Assembly: GCF_020463795.1 (NCBI RefSeq)
Contig: NZ_CP080025.1
Coordinates: 4,895,501-4,959,500 of the forward strand
DNA length: 64,000 bases
DNA from: Echinicola marina
GTDB taxonomy: Bacteria > Bacteroidota > Bacteroidia > Cytophagales > Cyclobacteriaceae
Reading direction: 5' to 3'
Part shown: positions 49,947-59,124 of the stretch, piece by piece
Layout: every line of letters starts with the position of its first letter
Numbering within the stretch: position 1 is the first letter of the stretch
Translations under genes and position numbers: made by a program
The notes under the pieces: model-generated
Databases searched by the model: none
Seen by the model: the letters and a program-made list of their open reading frames with translations, nothing else
What the model was told of the DNA's origin: nothing

Positions 49947-50915
49947 CTACTCTTCTTCTCCAAACACTTCCTTCATCACCCAGCCTTTTCCCCACTCTTC
50001 CTTTTCCTTTTCTGACCAAAGTTCAGGATAAAATATCACCTTTTGAAACCTAGGAGGAAGGTACTTTTGCCAGTTAGTGCCTCCAGTTGCAGCAATATCT
50101 GCAGGAGCTTTATGAAGGTACTTTACAGCTGATTTATAATGTGCCAATGGCCAAAACACATTGGCTTTAAGGTCATAAGTCCGCATCAATTCGGTCAATT
50201 CTTCATCTATGTCTGGGCAATGCTGATAGACTTTCCAAAGGTTAATCTTTCTGTATTTGATAATCAATTCCTTTAATTCTTTTCCATATTTTTCATCAAA
50301 GGTCTTTAAAGTCAATGTTTGTTCTCCCGTTGCCAATTCCTTTGCACCAAACTGCCAGTAAAGCAAATCAAATAAACTGTCCACACTGGTCAAATTGATA
50401 TCCATATAATCTTCCCTATCCTCCAAATTCACCAAGTATTGGATTTCTGTGGACATGATTTCTATGATTCTATACTGGGCACTCTGGAATCCACTGGAAG
50501 GCAAAAGCGACATCCTAAATTTCAAAAATTGCTCCCTTTCCATCCCTTTCCACATTACCGAAAAAGAAGAAATCAACTGGTCAAAATACATGATCACCCT
50601 ATTGAGTCGCTCCTTTATGAATTTTGCTTTGCTGACTTTTTGTTCAGAAATCTGCTCCAATTCCCATATGATCAAATTGAAATAAAGCTCTGTGATCTGG
50701 TGGTAAATGATAAAAATCCTTTCATCCTTGAAGGAGGTTTTGGGCTGTTGCAGGGTCAACAGGGTATCTAAGTTGATATAATCCCAGTATGTCAAATAAT
50801 CAGCATATAAAAGCCCCTCTAGATAAGAAAGCATATCCTGCCCAGATGCTTTGTACTTTTCATTCAATAACTGGATTTTTTCAATGATCTCCTGGGATGG
50901 CTGCTCCTTGCTCAT
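49947..50915 (-). CDS. kynA: Tryptophan 2,3-dioxygenase family protein
   Basis: This heme enzyme of 322 residues opens the indole ring of tryptophan to give N-formylkynurenine, first step of the kynurenine pathway. Visible features are the distal histidine H72 in FIIYHQITELYF, R134 in KFRMSLLPSSGFQSAQYR (substrate site) and likely proximal heme ligand H259 in PLAHYKSAVKYL. Divergent from a glutaryl-CoA dehydrogenase-like gene; formamidase and kynureninase are not in the window. As a distant subtype, exact substrate specificity is inferred. Confidence 0.9.
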   Translation of the reverse strand: MSKEQPSQEIIEKIQLLNEKYKASGQDMLSYLEGLLYADYLTYWDYINLDTLLTLQQPKTSFKDERIFIIYHQITELYFNLIIWELEQISEQKVSKAKFIKERLNRVIMYFDQLISSFSVMWKGMEREQFLKFRMSLLPSSGFQSAQYRIIEIMSTEIQYLVNLEDREDYMDINLTSVDSLFDLLYWQFGAKELATGEQTLTLKTFDEKYGKELKELIIKYRKINLWKVYQHCPDIDEELTELMRTYDLKANVFWPLAHYKSAVKYLHKAPADIAATGGTNWQKYLPPRFQKVIFYPELWSEKEKEEWGKGWVMKEVFGEEE

Positions 50916-50961
50916 AGCTATATATTTAGGGAGGTAATTTAGTTTTTTATAAAACTTCTTG

Positions 50962-50984
50962 CTTAATTATAGGAGACAATTAAG
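50962..50984. promoter_or_regulatory. Inverted repeat in divergent dioxygenase/dehydrogenase region
   Basis: CTTAATT and AATTAAG are 7-bp inverted arms with a 9-nt spacer, midway between the two divergent starts. It could be a shared operator, though in AT-rich DNA this is weak. Confidence 0.25.
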
Positions 50985-51045
50985 AATCTATAATTATATA
51001 TCAAAGTGCAAAAATCAGTCTAAAAACCCAATAAAGCAACTGAAT

Positions 51046-52254
51046 ATGTCGTCAATATCCCCTAATAACCCATCTCATAGACAGGATCCTTTCGAAGGCG
51101 TGGACTTTTATGCTTTGGATGAATTACTCAGTGAGGAGCACTTGCTCATCCGGCAGTCAATCAGGGACTTTGTCAAAAAAGAAATCTCCCCTTTTATAGA
51201 GGATTGGGCACAAAACTGTCATTTTCCAGAAAGCATTGTCAGAAAATTCGGAGCTGTAGGTGCTTTTGGTCCTCAGATACCAACCCAATATGGAGGTGGT
51301 GGATTGGATGATATTTCCTATGGACTGATCATGCAAGAAATCGAGCGGGGAGACTCTGGCATGCGGTCGACTGTTTCTGTTCAAGGTTCTTTGGTAATGC
51401 ATCCCATCTTTGCTTTTGGCTCGGAAGAACAAAAACAAAAGTTTCTTCCCAAACTCGCCAGTGGTGAGCTTTTGGGCTGCTTTGGTCTGACGGAGCCAGA
51501 TCATGGTTCCAACCCTGCAGGAATGAAAACCCAATTTAAAGACATGGGGGATCACCTTTTATTGAATGGAGCAAAAATGTGGATTTCCAATTCACCAAAG
51601 GCCGACATGGCTATTGTTTGGGCAAAGGATGAATCCAACAGGATCCATGGATTAATTGTGGAAAGAGGAATGGAAGGATTTAGCACGCCAGAAACCCATC
51701 ATAAGTGGTCTTTACGTGCAAGCTGCACAGGGGAATTGGTATTTGACAATGTGAAGGTACCTAAAGCCAACCTACTTCCCGGAAAATCAGGTTTGGGGGC
51801 TCCATTACAATGCTTGGATGCCGCCCGTTATGGCATAGCTTGGGGAGCAATCGGTGCAGCCATGGACTGCTATGATGCCGCCAGAAGATATGCAAAGGAA
51901 AGGGTCCAGTTTGACAAACCCATTGGCTCTTTTCAGTTGGTACAAAAAAAGCTGGCTGAAATGCTCACTGAAATCACCAAAGCCCAGCTTTTGGCCTGGA
52001 GACTAGGCAAACTTAAAAATGAAGGCAAAGCTACTACAGCCCAAATTTCCCTGGCAAAAAGAAACAATGTAGCTATGGCGCTGGATATTGCCCGAGAGGC
52101 CAGACAAATACATGGAGGAATGGGAATCACGGGTGAATACCCAATTATGAGACATATGATGAACCTGGAATCCGTAATCACCTATGAGGGGACCCATGAT
52201 ATTCATCTTCTTATCCTTGGGCAGGAAATTACGGGCATTCAGGCATTCAAGTGA
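51046..52254 (+). CDS. gcdH: Acyl-CoA dehydrogenase, glutaryl-CoA dehydrogenase type
   Basis: This 403-residue FAD enzyme oxidises and decarboxylates glutaryl-CoA to crotonyl-CoA in lysine and tryptophan breakdown. The ATG at 51046 matches the family start; the longer frame from 50959 adds an unlike basic stretch. Key segments are CFGLTEPDHGSNPAGMKT, KMWISNSPKADMAIVW, GRVQFDKPIGSFQLVQ-like KERVQFDKPIGSFQ, and the end TYEGTHDIHLLILGQEITGIQAF, which includes the catalytic glutamate typical of glutaryl-CoA dehydrogenases. Convergent and almost touching the DUF1573 gene. Confidence 0.92.
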   Translation: MSSISPNNPSHRQDPFEGVDFYALDELLSEEHLLIRQSIRDFVKKEISPFIEDWAQNCHFPESIVRKFGAVGAFGPQIPTQYGGGGLDDISYGLIMQEIERGDSGMRSTVSVQGSLVMHPIFAFGSEEQKQKFLPKLASGELLGCFGLTEPDHGSNPAGMKTQFKDMGDHLLLNGAKMWISNSPKADMAIVWAKDESNRIHGLIVERGMEGFSTPETHHKWSLRASCTGELVFDNVKVPKANLLPGKSGLGAPLQCLDAARYGIAWGAIGAAMDCYDAARRYAKERVQFDKPIGSFQLVQKKLAEMLTEITKAQLLAWRLGKLKNEGKATTAQISLAKRNNVAMALDIAREARQIHGGMGITGEYPIMRHMMNLESVITYEGTHDIHLLILGQEITGIQAFK

Positions 52255-52263
52255 GGCTTTTGG

Positions 52264-53361
52264 TCAGTCTATACGGCTTTTAATTACGATGGTCCTGGTT
52301 GGGGTTCTTGGATCATTACTGAAAATGGTGATCATTTTATGGTCGATACCTAACCTTCCTTTAGGATCAAAGGTGAATACCAGTTCAGTTTGATCGCCTG
52401 GTCCCAAATCCATTGTAGGCAAATCATACACCATGCATTCACAGTTAGTGACCACCTTCCTGATATTAAGTGCTTGCCTGCCTGTGTTGGTTATTTTAAT
52501 GCTTTTGGACACGACATTTTTACTAGATATTCTTCCAAGATCAATATTTACTTCAGCAAGTGCCAAATGTGGCACCTCATTTATCTCTGATTTTAAAACA
52601 GGGGCAAAATACTCATGCACGGTAGTCAACAACCTCAAATCTATTCCTTCGTTGTTATTCGATTCGATATTAAAAGTCACTGTTTCATCAAAATATCCCA
52701 GGTCATCTTTAAGCTCACCATCATACTGAATGGCCAAAAGCCCCCTTGATTTTGCTGGCACTATGGCTGGTACCATATTGATTTTAATATGCTTGGGCAA
52801 GTTCATTTCATTTTGGTCCAGGGTAATTGGAAGGTCTTTGAAATTATAGAAATCTACATATTTGATTTTTGGTTCATTGGTAAAAACATTCCCCATATTG
52901 ATAGAGCTAAACCTAAAACCCAAATCACCGATTTTATAATCATAATAGGAAGCCACATTTGCTGGATAAGGAATGTTGTTCCCTGCAATCATCAAGGTAT
53001 CTCCTGAGGGGTTAATATTGGTCCTTACCAGGACTTTTTTTTCAAACTTTCCTCCAAAACTGGTAGGCTGATAGGCCACTTTTATGGCACCAATATCATC
53101 TTGAAAAAGTGTATCAGCAATGAAATCAACCGTTGTACATCCACAATCTGTCAATACATCTTCTATGATAATAGGAGCTTCCCCATTATTGACCATATAG
53201 AAAGTAGTATTGACCTGACCATGTTCCTCCATCACTGCCCCCAATTCAGCATGGTTTCTTTCCCATAACAAAGGATTAGGGGCAAGTCCCTGAGCATTAA
53301 CAACAAAAGTCAAACAAAGAAAAAACAATAAGGTAATTAACGTCAATTCAATATTTCTCAT
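52264..53361 (-). CDS. DUF1573 domain exported protein
   Basis: This 365-residue exported protein starts at the ATG at 53361, with a signal peptide ending VVNAQ; a TTG at 53379 would add six residues. It has two DUF1573 Ig-like units (about 40-125 and 270-360), each with a cysteine pair, TDCGCTTVDF and VTNCECMVYDL. These are proteins of the cell envelope with unknown function. Divergent from trpS. Confidence 0.9.
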   Translation of the reverse strand: MRNIELTLITLLFFLCLTFVVNAQGLAPNPLLWERNHAELGAVMEEHGQVNTTFYMVNNGEAPIIIEDVLTDCGCTTVDFIADTLFQDDIGAIKVAYQPTSFGGKFEKKVLVRTNINPSGDTLMIAGNNIPYPANVASYYDYKIGDLGFRFSSINMGNVFTNEPKIKYVDFYNFKDLPITLDQNEMNLPKHIKINMVPAIVPAKSRGLLAIQYDGELKDDLGYFDETVTFNIESNNNEGIDLRLLTTVHEYFAPVLKSEINEVPHLALAEVNIDLGRISSKNVVSKSIKITNTGRQALNIRKVVTNCECMVYDLPTMDLGPGDQTELVFTFDPKGRLGIDHKMITIFSNDPRTPTRTIVIKSRID

Positions 53362-53432
53362 AGTTACAAATAACGGCAAAATTCAAGCGAATTCTGTCTT
53401 TATTTCTTTAATTTGCGTTAAAAATTTGACTG

Positions 53433-54407
53433 ATGGCAAGAGTATTAACAGGAATTCAAAGTTCAGGGCGACCACATTTGGGCAATATCCTTGGAGCTAT
53501 AGTTCCGGCAATAGAACTTACAAAAAAAGAAGATAACGAATCCTTCATTTTTATAGCTGATTTCCATTCCCTAACCACCATTAAGGATGGTGAAAAAAGA
53601 AAAGAAAATGTCCATGCAGTCGCAGCTGCTTGGCTGGCCTTTGGACTGGATATAAGCAAGACGGTTTTTTACAGACAATCCCGAATTCCGGAAATAACCG
53701 AATTGACCTGGTACCTTAGCTGCTTCACTCCTTACCCTATGCTGGCCAATGCCCACAGTTTCAAGGATAAATCAGACAAACTTTCTGATGTCAATGCTGG
53801 TTTGTTTACATACCCTGTTTTGATGGCTGCAGATATTTTGATGTTCGATGCGGACATTGTTCCAGTAGGAAAAGATCAGATGCAACACCTGGAAATGACG
53901 CGTGACATTGCCGCTACATTTAATGCACGGCTGGAAGAAGAAATCCTCATTCTACCTGAAGCACGGATCAATGAAGATGTAATGATCATTCCTGGCACTG
54001 ATGGACAGAAAATGAGCAAATCTTATAATAATTTTATTGATATATTCCTTCCTCCAAAACAATTAAAGAAAAACATTTATAGTATCGTAACGGACAGTAC
54101 TCCTCTTGAAGAGCCAAAGAACCCGGACACCTGTAATGTATTTAAATTGTTCAGTCTTGTGGCAAACAAGGAACAAACCGAGGATTTAAGACAACAGTAT
54201 CTTGGTGGAAATTTTGGATATGGACATGCTAAAAAAGCATTACTTGATCTGATCACTGAAAAATATGCAAAGGAAAGAGAAACCTTTGACTATTATATGA
54301 ACAATCTGGATGAACTGGACAGTAAACTAGCTGAGGGTGAAGCTAAAGCCAAAGAAATAGCTCAAAACACACTCACAAAAGTTAAAAAGAAATTGGGCTT
54401 TTCATGA
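53433..54407 (+). CDS. trpS: Tryptophanyl-tRNA synthetase
   Basis: This 324-residue class I aminoacyl-tRNA synthetase charges tRNA-Trp. The HIGH-type motif is PHLGN (14-18) and the KMSKS motif is at 193-197 in DGQKMSKSYNN. ADFHSLTT, YLSCFTPYPMLANAHSFKDK and DADIVPVGKDQMQHLEMTRDIA match the tryptophan-binding fold. Length is normal. Single gene followed by an unusually long terminator stem. Confidence 0.96.
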   Translation: MARVLTGIQSSGRPHLGNILGAIVPAIELTKKEDNESFIFIADFHSLTTIKDGEKRKENVHAVAAAWLAFGLDISKTVFYRQSRIPEITELTWYLSCFTPYPMLANAHSFKDKSDKLSDVNAGLFTYPVLMAADILMFDADIVPVGKDQMQHLEMTRDIAATFNARLEEEILILPEARINEDVMIIPGTDGQKMSKSYNNFIDIFLPPKQLKKNIYSIVTDSTPLEEPKNPDTCNVFKLFSLVANKEQTEDLRQQYLGGNFGYGHAKKALLDLITEKYAKERETFDYYMNNLDELDSKLAEGEAKAKEIAQNTLTKVKKKLGFS

Positions 54408-54420
54408 TCAAAAACGATCA

Positions 54421-54467
54421 ATACAAACAAAAACACCCCGGATTAACTGGGGTGTTTTTGTTTGTAT
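54421..54467. terminator. 19-bp perfect hairpin terminator after trpS
   Basis: Positions 54421-54439 and 54449-54467 form a perfect 19-bp stem with a 9-nt loop; the arms hold T- and A-runs so it works on both strands between convergent genes. Confidence 0.93.
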
Positions 54468-54486
54468 AAAATTTAATCCAGGAAAA

Positions 54487-54909
54487 CTATCTTGATCTCC
54501 ATAAATCCTTCATGGCCACTCCATTGATTTGCATCACAAAGCGTGTTGGATTAGGGACGATAATAATCCTTACATCCTGACCATCAAACTGTTCAGATTC
54601 AATCGGCACTCCCTCTTTTCCCTTTACCTCATAAGAAACTATACCTCTGGCATCTGGAAGCATGGGAATATACTTATTGGCCAAATAGGCAGATGGCAAC
54701 AAAATATCAGTATCGGAATCCAGCTTGTCATAAATTTTTTCTAACTCCCCTTCTAGGGCATCGCCAAATTCCTCGTTGAAATCATCTTCTAAATCATGCA
54801 TCTCCTCTTCGATATCATCGTAATTGTCATCTGCATAAGTTAATTTACTCAACTCGATTCTTTTCTCTACAATAGCGGTTAGGTCTTTATCTAACTTATC
54901 TAAGTCCAT
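54487..54909 (-). CDS. Acidic hypothetical protein
   Basis: This 140-residue protein has a very acidic N-terminal half (1-70, with DDNYDDIEEEMHDLEDDF) predicted to form a coiled coil, and a more ordered C-terminal part with strands RIIIVPNPTRFVMQINGVAMK. No signal peptide or membrane segment. I do not recognise a named family. The conserved-looking C-terminal strand pattern argues that it is a real gene. Confidence 0.75.
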   Translation of the reverse strand: MDLDKLDKDLTAIVEKRIELSKLTYADDNYDDIEEEMHDLEDDFNEEFGDALEGELEKIYDKLDSDTDILLPSAYLANKYIPMLPDARGIVSYEVKGKEGVPIESEQFDGQDVRIIIVPNPTRFVMQINGVAMKDLWRSR

Positions 54910-55272
54910 TATTTTTTGTTGATTTTGAATTTAAATATGAAGGTAGATAATCCCTAAGGAGTTTCCAAAAAGAGATTACAGCGCAAGGATGCTTTCTGCC
55001 CTATCAATCCTTTTTTTGTCCTTCCTATTATGCTCTTTATTTTAAAAGTGAAGACAGTTACCATTCATTCTATTAATGAAGTGGTCAAAACAAAAATAAA
55101 AAAAGTCTGGCATGATTTTACATAACAATCAGTAAAATCTTCAAGCCCAAAACTCAAGCAACTTGGCATGAAAACCATGCAGATAATCTATCTACATAGA
55201 ATATCAGTCCATTTAAAATGGATATATTTGTTTAAGTCCATAAGCAAGTATAAACCCAAAACATGATAACCT
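54910..55272. other. Divergent region before 4-hydroxyphenylpyruvate dioxygenase gene
   Basis: This 363-bp AT-rich spacer has no gene. Near its right end lies the palindrome plus -7 element for the dioxygenase gene, listed separately. The left part shows only T- and A-rich runs. Confidence 0.45.
55208..55230 (+). promoter_or_regulatory. Palindromic operator touching a -7 element
   Basis: TCCATTTAAAATGGA (55208-55222) is a palindrome with 7-bp arms about one base. The next base begins TATATTTG (55223-55230), an exact TAnnTTTG -7 element. The start codon at 55273 lies 42 nt after it. The overlap with the space between -33 and -7 suggests repression of the dioxygenase gene. Confidence 0.45.
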
Positions 55273-56367
55273 ATGGAAACTGACTTTCTTCCCCTAAACG
55301 GCACAGACCACGTCGAACTTTATGTAGGCAATGCCAAACAAGCTGCTTTGTACTATCAGTATGCTTTCGGCTATGACTTAGTGGCCTATGCTGGGCCTGA
55401 AACAGGAATTAGAGATAGGGCTTCCTATGTATTGAGTCAGGGAAAAATACGGATCGTCCTCAGCAGCGCCCTCAATGAATTTCACCCCATTTCAGCTCAT
55501 GTAAAAAAGCACGGAGATGGTGTAAAAGTTTTGGCGCTATGGGTAGATGATGCTGAAAAATCCTGGCGGGAAACCACCTCCCGTGGAGCAACATCCTTTG
55601 AGGAGCCCCAAACCCTAAAGGATGAAAATGGCTCGGTAAAAACAGCCTCTATCCATACTTATGGAGAAACCATCCATACTTTTGTGGAAAGAAAAAACTA
55701 TCGTGGACCTTTTCTTCCTGGATATATCAGTAAAAGCAGCAACTTCAAATCTACTTCTGTGGGCTTCAAATATATAGACCACTGTGTAGGTAATGTTGGC
55801 TGGGGCGAAATGAACAAATGGGTAGAGTTTTATAAAAAAGTAATGGGATTTAGTTTACTGCTTACCTTTGACGATAAGGACATCTCTACAGAATATTCTG
55901 CCCTCATGTCAAAAGTCGTATCCAACGGAAATGGCTATATCAAATTCCCCATTAATGAACCTGCGGAGGGCAAGAAAAAATCACAAATCGAAGAATATTT
56001 GGATTTTTATAATAGTCCTGGAGTCCAGCATATCGCCATTGCCACGGATGATATCATCCAAACCGTAGGAGAACTCCGCAAAAGAGGCGTGGAATTTCTA
56101 GAGGTCCCCGAAGCCTACTACCAAGAAATGCCTGCTAGAGTAGGCCAAATAGATGAAGCTATTCAATCATTGAAAGACCTTAACATATTGGTGGACAGAG
56201 ACAATGAAGGTTATCTCTTACAAATCTTCACCAAACCAGTACAGGACAGACCAACTCTATTCTATGAAATCATCCAACGGAAGGGTGCCCAATCATTTGG
56301 TAAGGGCAATTTCAAAGCCCTTTTTGAAGCCATCGAAAGGGAACAAGAATTAAGAGGAAACCTATAG
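55273..56367 (+). CDS. hppD: 4-hydroxyphenylpyruvate dioxygenase
   Basis: This non-heme iron enzyme turns 4-hydroxyphenylpyruvate into homogentisate in tyrosine breakdown. At 364 residues it has two VOC domains. The iron ligands are H170 in YIDHCVGNV, H253 in VQHIAIAT and E332 in FYEIIQRKG. TDHVELYVGNA begins the first domain. Homogentisate dioxygenase is not in the window, so the pathway continues elsewhere. Monocistronic, with a weak terminator behind it. Confidence 0.96.
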   Translation: METDFLPLNGTDHVELYVGNAKQAALYYQYAFGYDLVAYAGPETGIRDRASYVLSQGKIRIVLSSALNEFHPISAHVKKHGDGVKVLALWVDDAEKSWRETTSRGATSFEEPQTLKDENGSVKTASIHTYGETIHTFVERKNYRGPFLPGYISKSSNFKSTSVGFKYIDHCVGNVGWGEMNKWVEFYKKVMGFSLLLTFDDKDISTEYSALMSKVVSNGNGYIKFPINEPAEGKKKSQIEEYLDFYNSPGVQHIAIATDDIIQTVGELRKRGVEFLEVPEAYYQEMPARVGQIDEAIQSLKDLNILVDRDNEGYLLQIFTKPVQDRPTLFYEIIQRKGAQSFGKGNFKALFEAIEREQELRGNL

Positions 56368-56379
56368 GCCAATATTAAT

Positions 56380-56414
56380 AGCATAAAAATGTAAATTCCC
56401 TGACTTTTTATGCT
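56380..56414 (+). terminator. Weak terminator after hppD
   Basis: AGCATAAAAA pairs perfectly with TTTTTATGCT over a 15-nt loop; no T run follows, so strength is doubtful. Confidence 0.4.
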
Positions 56415-56489
56415 AAAGCTTTCTACACAAGTGGCAATAATGGCTTTTATCATTAAATTTGATTTTCATTTTAAGTTTTTTACAAAATC

Positions 56490-58217
56490 ATGACAGACGC
56501 ATCCATAAAAATCAAAGCCCAAAGCTGGCTTGAGAGTAACATTGACCAAGAAACAAAAAATCAAATCCTAGCATTATTAAATGCGGAAGATCAATCAGAA
56601 CTCATCGATTCATTTTATAAGGATTTAGAATTTGGGACAGGTGGATTGAGAGGCGTAATGGGCGTCGGTTCTAACAGAATGAATGTCTACACAGTAGGTA
56701 TGGCCACACAAGGCTTGGCCAATTACCTGCTAGCTTGTTTTCCCGGTGAAGAAATAAAAGTAGCCATTACCCATGACTCTAGAATCAATAATACCCTTTT
56801 TGCCGATACTACCGCAAATGTGCTAACAGCCAACGGTATAAAAGTGAAGTACTTTAAGGAAATGCGCCCCACTCCCATGCTTTCCTACGCGATCCGTCAT
56901 TATGGATGTAAAAGCGGGGTAATGATCACCGCTTCTCACAACCCAAAAGAATATAACGGCTATAAAGCATATTGGGAAGATGGAGGCCAAATAGTAGCCC
57001 CACATGACAAAAATATTATCACTGAGGTTCAGAAAATCAAATCTATTGATGATGTTAAATGGAACAAAAATGAAAACCTGATCGAATATATTGGTCACGA
57101 AATGGACCTTAGTTACCTGAATGATATCAAAAAATTCAGTTTATCTCCCAAAGCCATCCTGAACCAAAGGAATATGCCCATTGTCTTCTCTCCTATCCAT
57201 GGCGCTTCTGGAAAAATGGTTCCGGCAGCACTCAAGACCTTCGGTTTTGAAAATATCCATGTGGTAAAAGAGCAAGCTGAGCCTGATGGCAACTTTCCCA
57301 CTGTGGTTTATCCTAATCCTGAAGAGGCTGAAGCGCTCAACCTTTCCCTGAAACTAGGAAAAGAAGTCAATGCAGAACTGGTCCTTGCCTGTGATCCCGA
57401 TGGAGACAGGTATGCCGCAGCTATCCCTAATGAAAAGGGCGAATTTGAACTGCTGAACGGTAACCAAACAGGCACACTCCTCACCTATTATTTGCTGACC
57501 ATGTGGAGCAAAAGAGGACATTTTACAGGTGATCAATATATGGTCAATACCATTGTGACCACGGAACTGATCGAAGAAATCTGTAAAGGATTTGGTATAC
57601 CTTGCTATAGAGTACTTACCGGATTTAAAAATATTGCTGCGGTAATCAGAGAACTGGAAGGCAAAAAAGAATTTATCGGTGGCGGTGAAGAAAGTTATGG
57701 ATTTTTGGTAGGTGATGCTGTAAGGGACAAAGACGGCGTTTCGGCTTGTGCTACCTTAGCTGAAGTGGTAGCCTATTACAAAGAGCGTGGAATGACATTA
57801 TTCGACCTATTGGCAGAAATATATCAGGAATATGGATTCTATAAAGAAGCGCTTATCTCCGTAACCAAAAAAGGTAAAGATGGTGCAGAACAAATCCAAC
57901 AGTTAATGCATGACTTCAGAACCAACAGGCCAGAAACCATCAATGGCATCAAAGTCACCAAGGTCCTAGATGTACTGGAGAGCAAACTCTACAATATTGA
58001 AAAAGGCACTACCGAGGAATTAAAACTGGACAAGTCCAATGTAATACAGTTCTACCTAGAAGATGGTAGTAAAATTTCCGCAAGACCTTCCGGTACTGAA
58101 CCTAAAATCAAATATTATATTTCGGTAAATGAACACCTTCCAAATCGCGATGCTTACAGAGCTGTGGAAGCATCTTTGGTTAAAAAAATAGAAGGTTTGA
58201 AAAAATTCTTTGAATAA
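56490..58217 (+). CDS. Phospho-sugar mutase (phosphoglucomutase/phosphomannomutase)
   Basis: This 575-residue alpha-D-phosphohexomutase interconverts sugar 1- and 6-phosphates. The catalytic phosphoserine is S149 in TASHNPKEYNGYK, the magnesium loop is DPDGDR (about 300), the sugar loop GGGEESYGF (about 395) and the phosphate-binding loop RPSGTEPKIKYY (near 540). Length fits the PgcA-type phosphoglucomutases. Convergent with truA. Confidence 0.95.
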   Translation: MTDASIKIKAQSWLESNIDQETKNQILALLNAEDQSELIDSFYKDLEFGTGGLRGVMGVGSNRMNVYTVGMATQGLANYLLACFPGEEIKVAITHDSRINNTLFADTTANVLTANGIKVKYFKEMRPTPMLSYAIRHYGCKSGVMITASHNPKEYNGYKAYWEDGGQIVAPHDKNIITEVQKIKSIDDVKWNKNENLIEYIGHEMDLSYLNDIKKFSLSPKAILNQRNMPIVFSPIHGASGKMVPAALKTFGFENIHVVKEQAEPDGNFPTVVYPNPEEAEALNLSLKLGKEVNAELVLACDPDGDRYAAAIPNEKGEFELLNGNQTGTLLTYYLLTMWSKRGHFTGDQYMVNTIVTTELIEEICKGFGIPCYRVLTGFKNIAAVIRELEGKKEFIGGGEESYGFLVGDAVRDKDGVSACATLAEVVAYYKERGMTLFDLLAEIYQEYGFYKEALISVTKKGKDGAEQIQQLMHDFRTNRPETINGIKVTKVLDVLESKLYNIEKGTTEELKLDKSNVIQFYLEDGSKISARPSGTEPKIKYYISVNEHLPNRDAYRAVEASLVKKIEGLKKFFE

Positions 58218-58244
58218 AGAGGTATAGACCAATAGCTATAAATA

Positions 58245-58269
58245 GAAAGGCCCAAATATGAGGCCTTTC
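58245..58269. terminator. Bidirectional terminator between mutase gene and truA
   Basis: GAAAGGCC pairs with GGCCTTTC over a 9-nt loop, followed by TTATTTTT. It overlaps the end of truA's transcript region. Confidence 0.8.
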
Positions 58270-59061
58270 TTATTTTTCATATATAACATCATATAATACC
58301 AATCCTGTAGGCAATGCTTTGCGGCTTATAGGCCCTATTTCCAATTCACCCTTCAGTGCATTTTCTAATTCCTCCAATTTCATCTTTCCTTTCCCCAGAT
58401 CATAAAGTGCTCCCATCATTATCCTCACCTGATTTCTCAAAAAACCTTTTCCCCGTACACGAAAGCAATAATTGGGTGCACACAATTCCCAAGAACTATC
58501 AGGACTCTCTAATTCATCTATTACTGCAAGATCAATAAACCTCTTGAAAATGGTTTCAGGCTTTGGCTTTGTACAAAAGTTTCTGAAATCACGCGTCCCT
58601 TCAAACAACTTGGCTCCTTCCCTCATGAGTGCAACATCCAACTTTTCAGGAAAAACAACTGTAAAAGGAGCCGAAAATGGATGAGGCTTGGTTCCATATG
58701 AAAAGTAAAACCGGTATTCCTTCTCCACCACATCTTGGATGACATTGAACTGTGGGCCGACTTCCCCAGCCGAAAGCAGTCGAATATCGTCTGGCAAAAA
58801 AGTGTTGCAGCTTTTTAATGTCTTTTGAAGATCTTCAATGGGCTCTGCAGAAAAAAGCTCAAAGGCTCCATTGAGGCAAGACACCCCAGTGTCCGTTCTT
58901 CCAGAACCCAAAATATTGAATTCCTCTATCCCCAAAGCCCCCTTAAAGGCCCTTTGGAGCATTTCCTGAACGGTTTTTACGCCAGGTTGCTTTTGCCAAC
59001 CATGGTATCTAAAACCTAAATATTGTACCCGAAATAAATAAGTATAGGGTTTACTTTTCAT
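58270..59061 (-). CDS. truA: tRNA pseudouridine synthase A
   Basis: This enzyme modifies U38-U40 in tRNA anticodon stems to pseudouridine. At 263 residues it has the nucleophile D57 in GSGRTDTGV. The strands YLFRVQYLGFRYHGW, EKEYRFYFSYG and FRVRGKGFLRNQVRIMMGALYDLGKG are family hallmarks. It is the last gene of the leftward row egtB-egtD-truA, 63 nt after egtD, so co-transcription is possible. Confidence 0.96.
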   Translation of the reverse strand: MKSKPYTYLFRVQYLGFRYHGWQKQPGVKTVQEMLQRAFKGALGIEEFNILGSGRTDTGVSCLNGAFELFSAEPIEDLQKTLKSCNTFLPDDIRLLSAGEVGPQFNVIQDVVEKEYRFYFSYGTKPHPFSAPFTVVFPEKLDVALMREGAKLFEGTRDFRNFCTKPKPETIFKRFIDLAVIDELESPDSSWELCAPNYCFRVRGKGFLRNQVRIMMGALYDLGKGKMKLEELENALKGELEIGPISRKALPTGLVLYDVIYEK

Positions 59062-59124
59062 GAATTAATTCCAAAATTTCTGCTGAGGGATCGAAGGTAA
59101 TCATTTCCACCACAAAATTGAACT

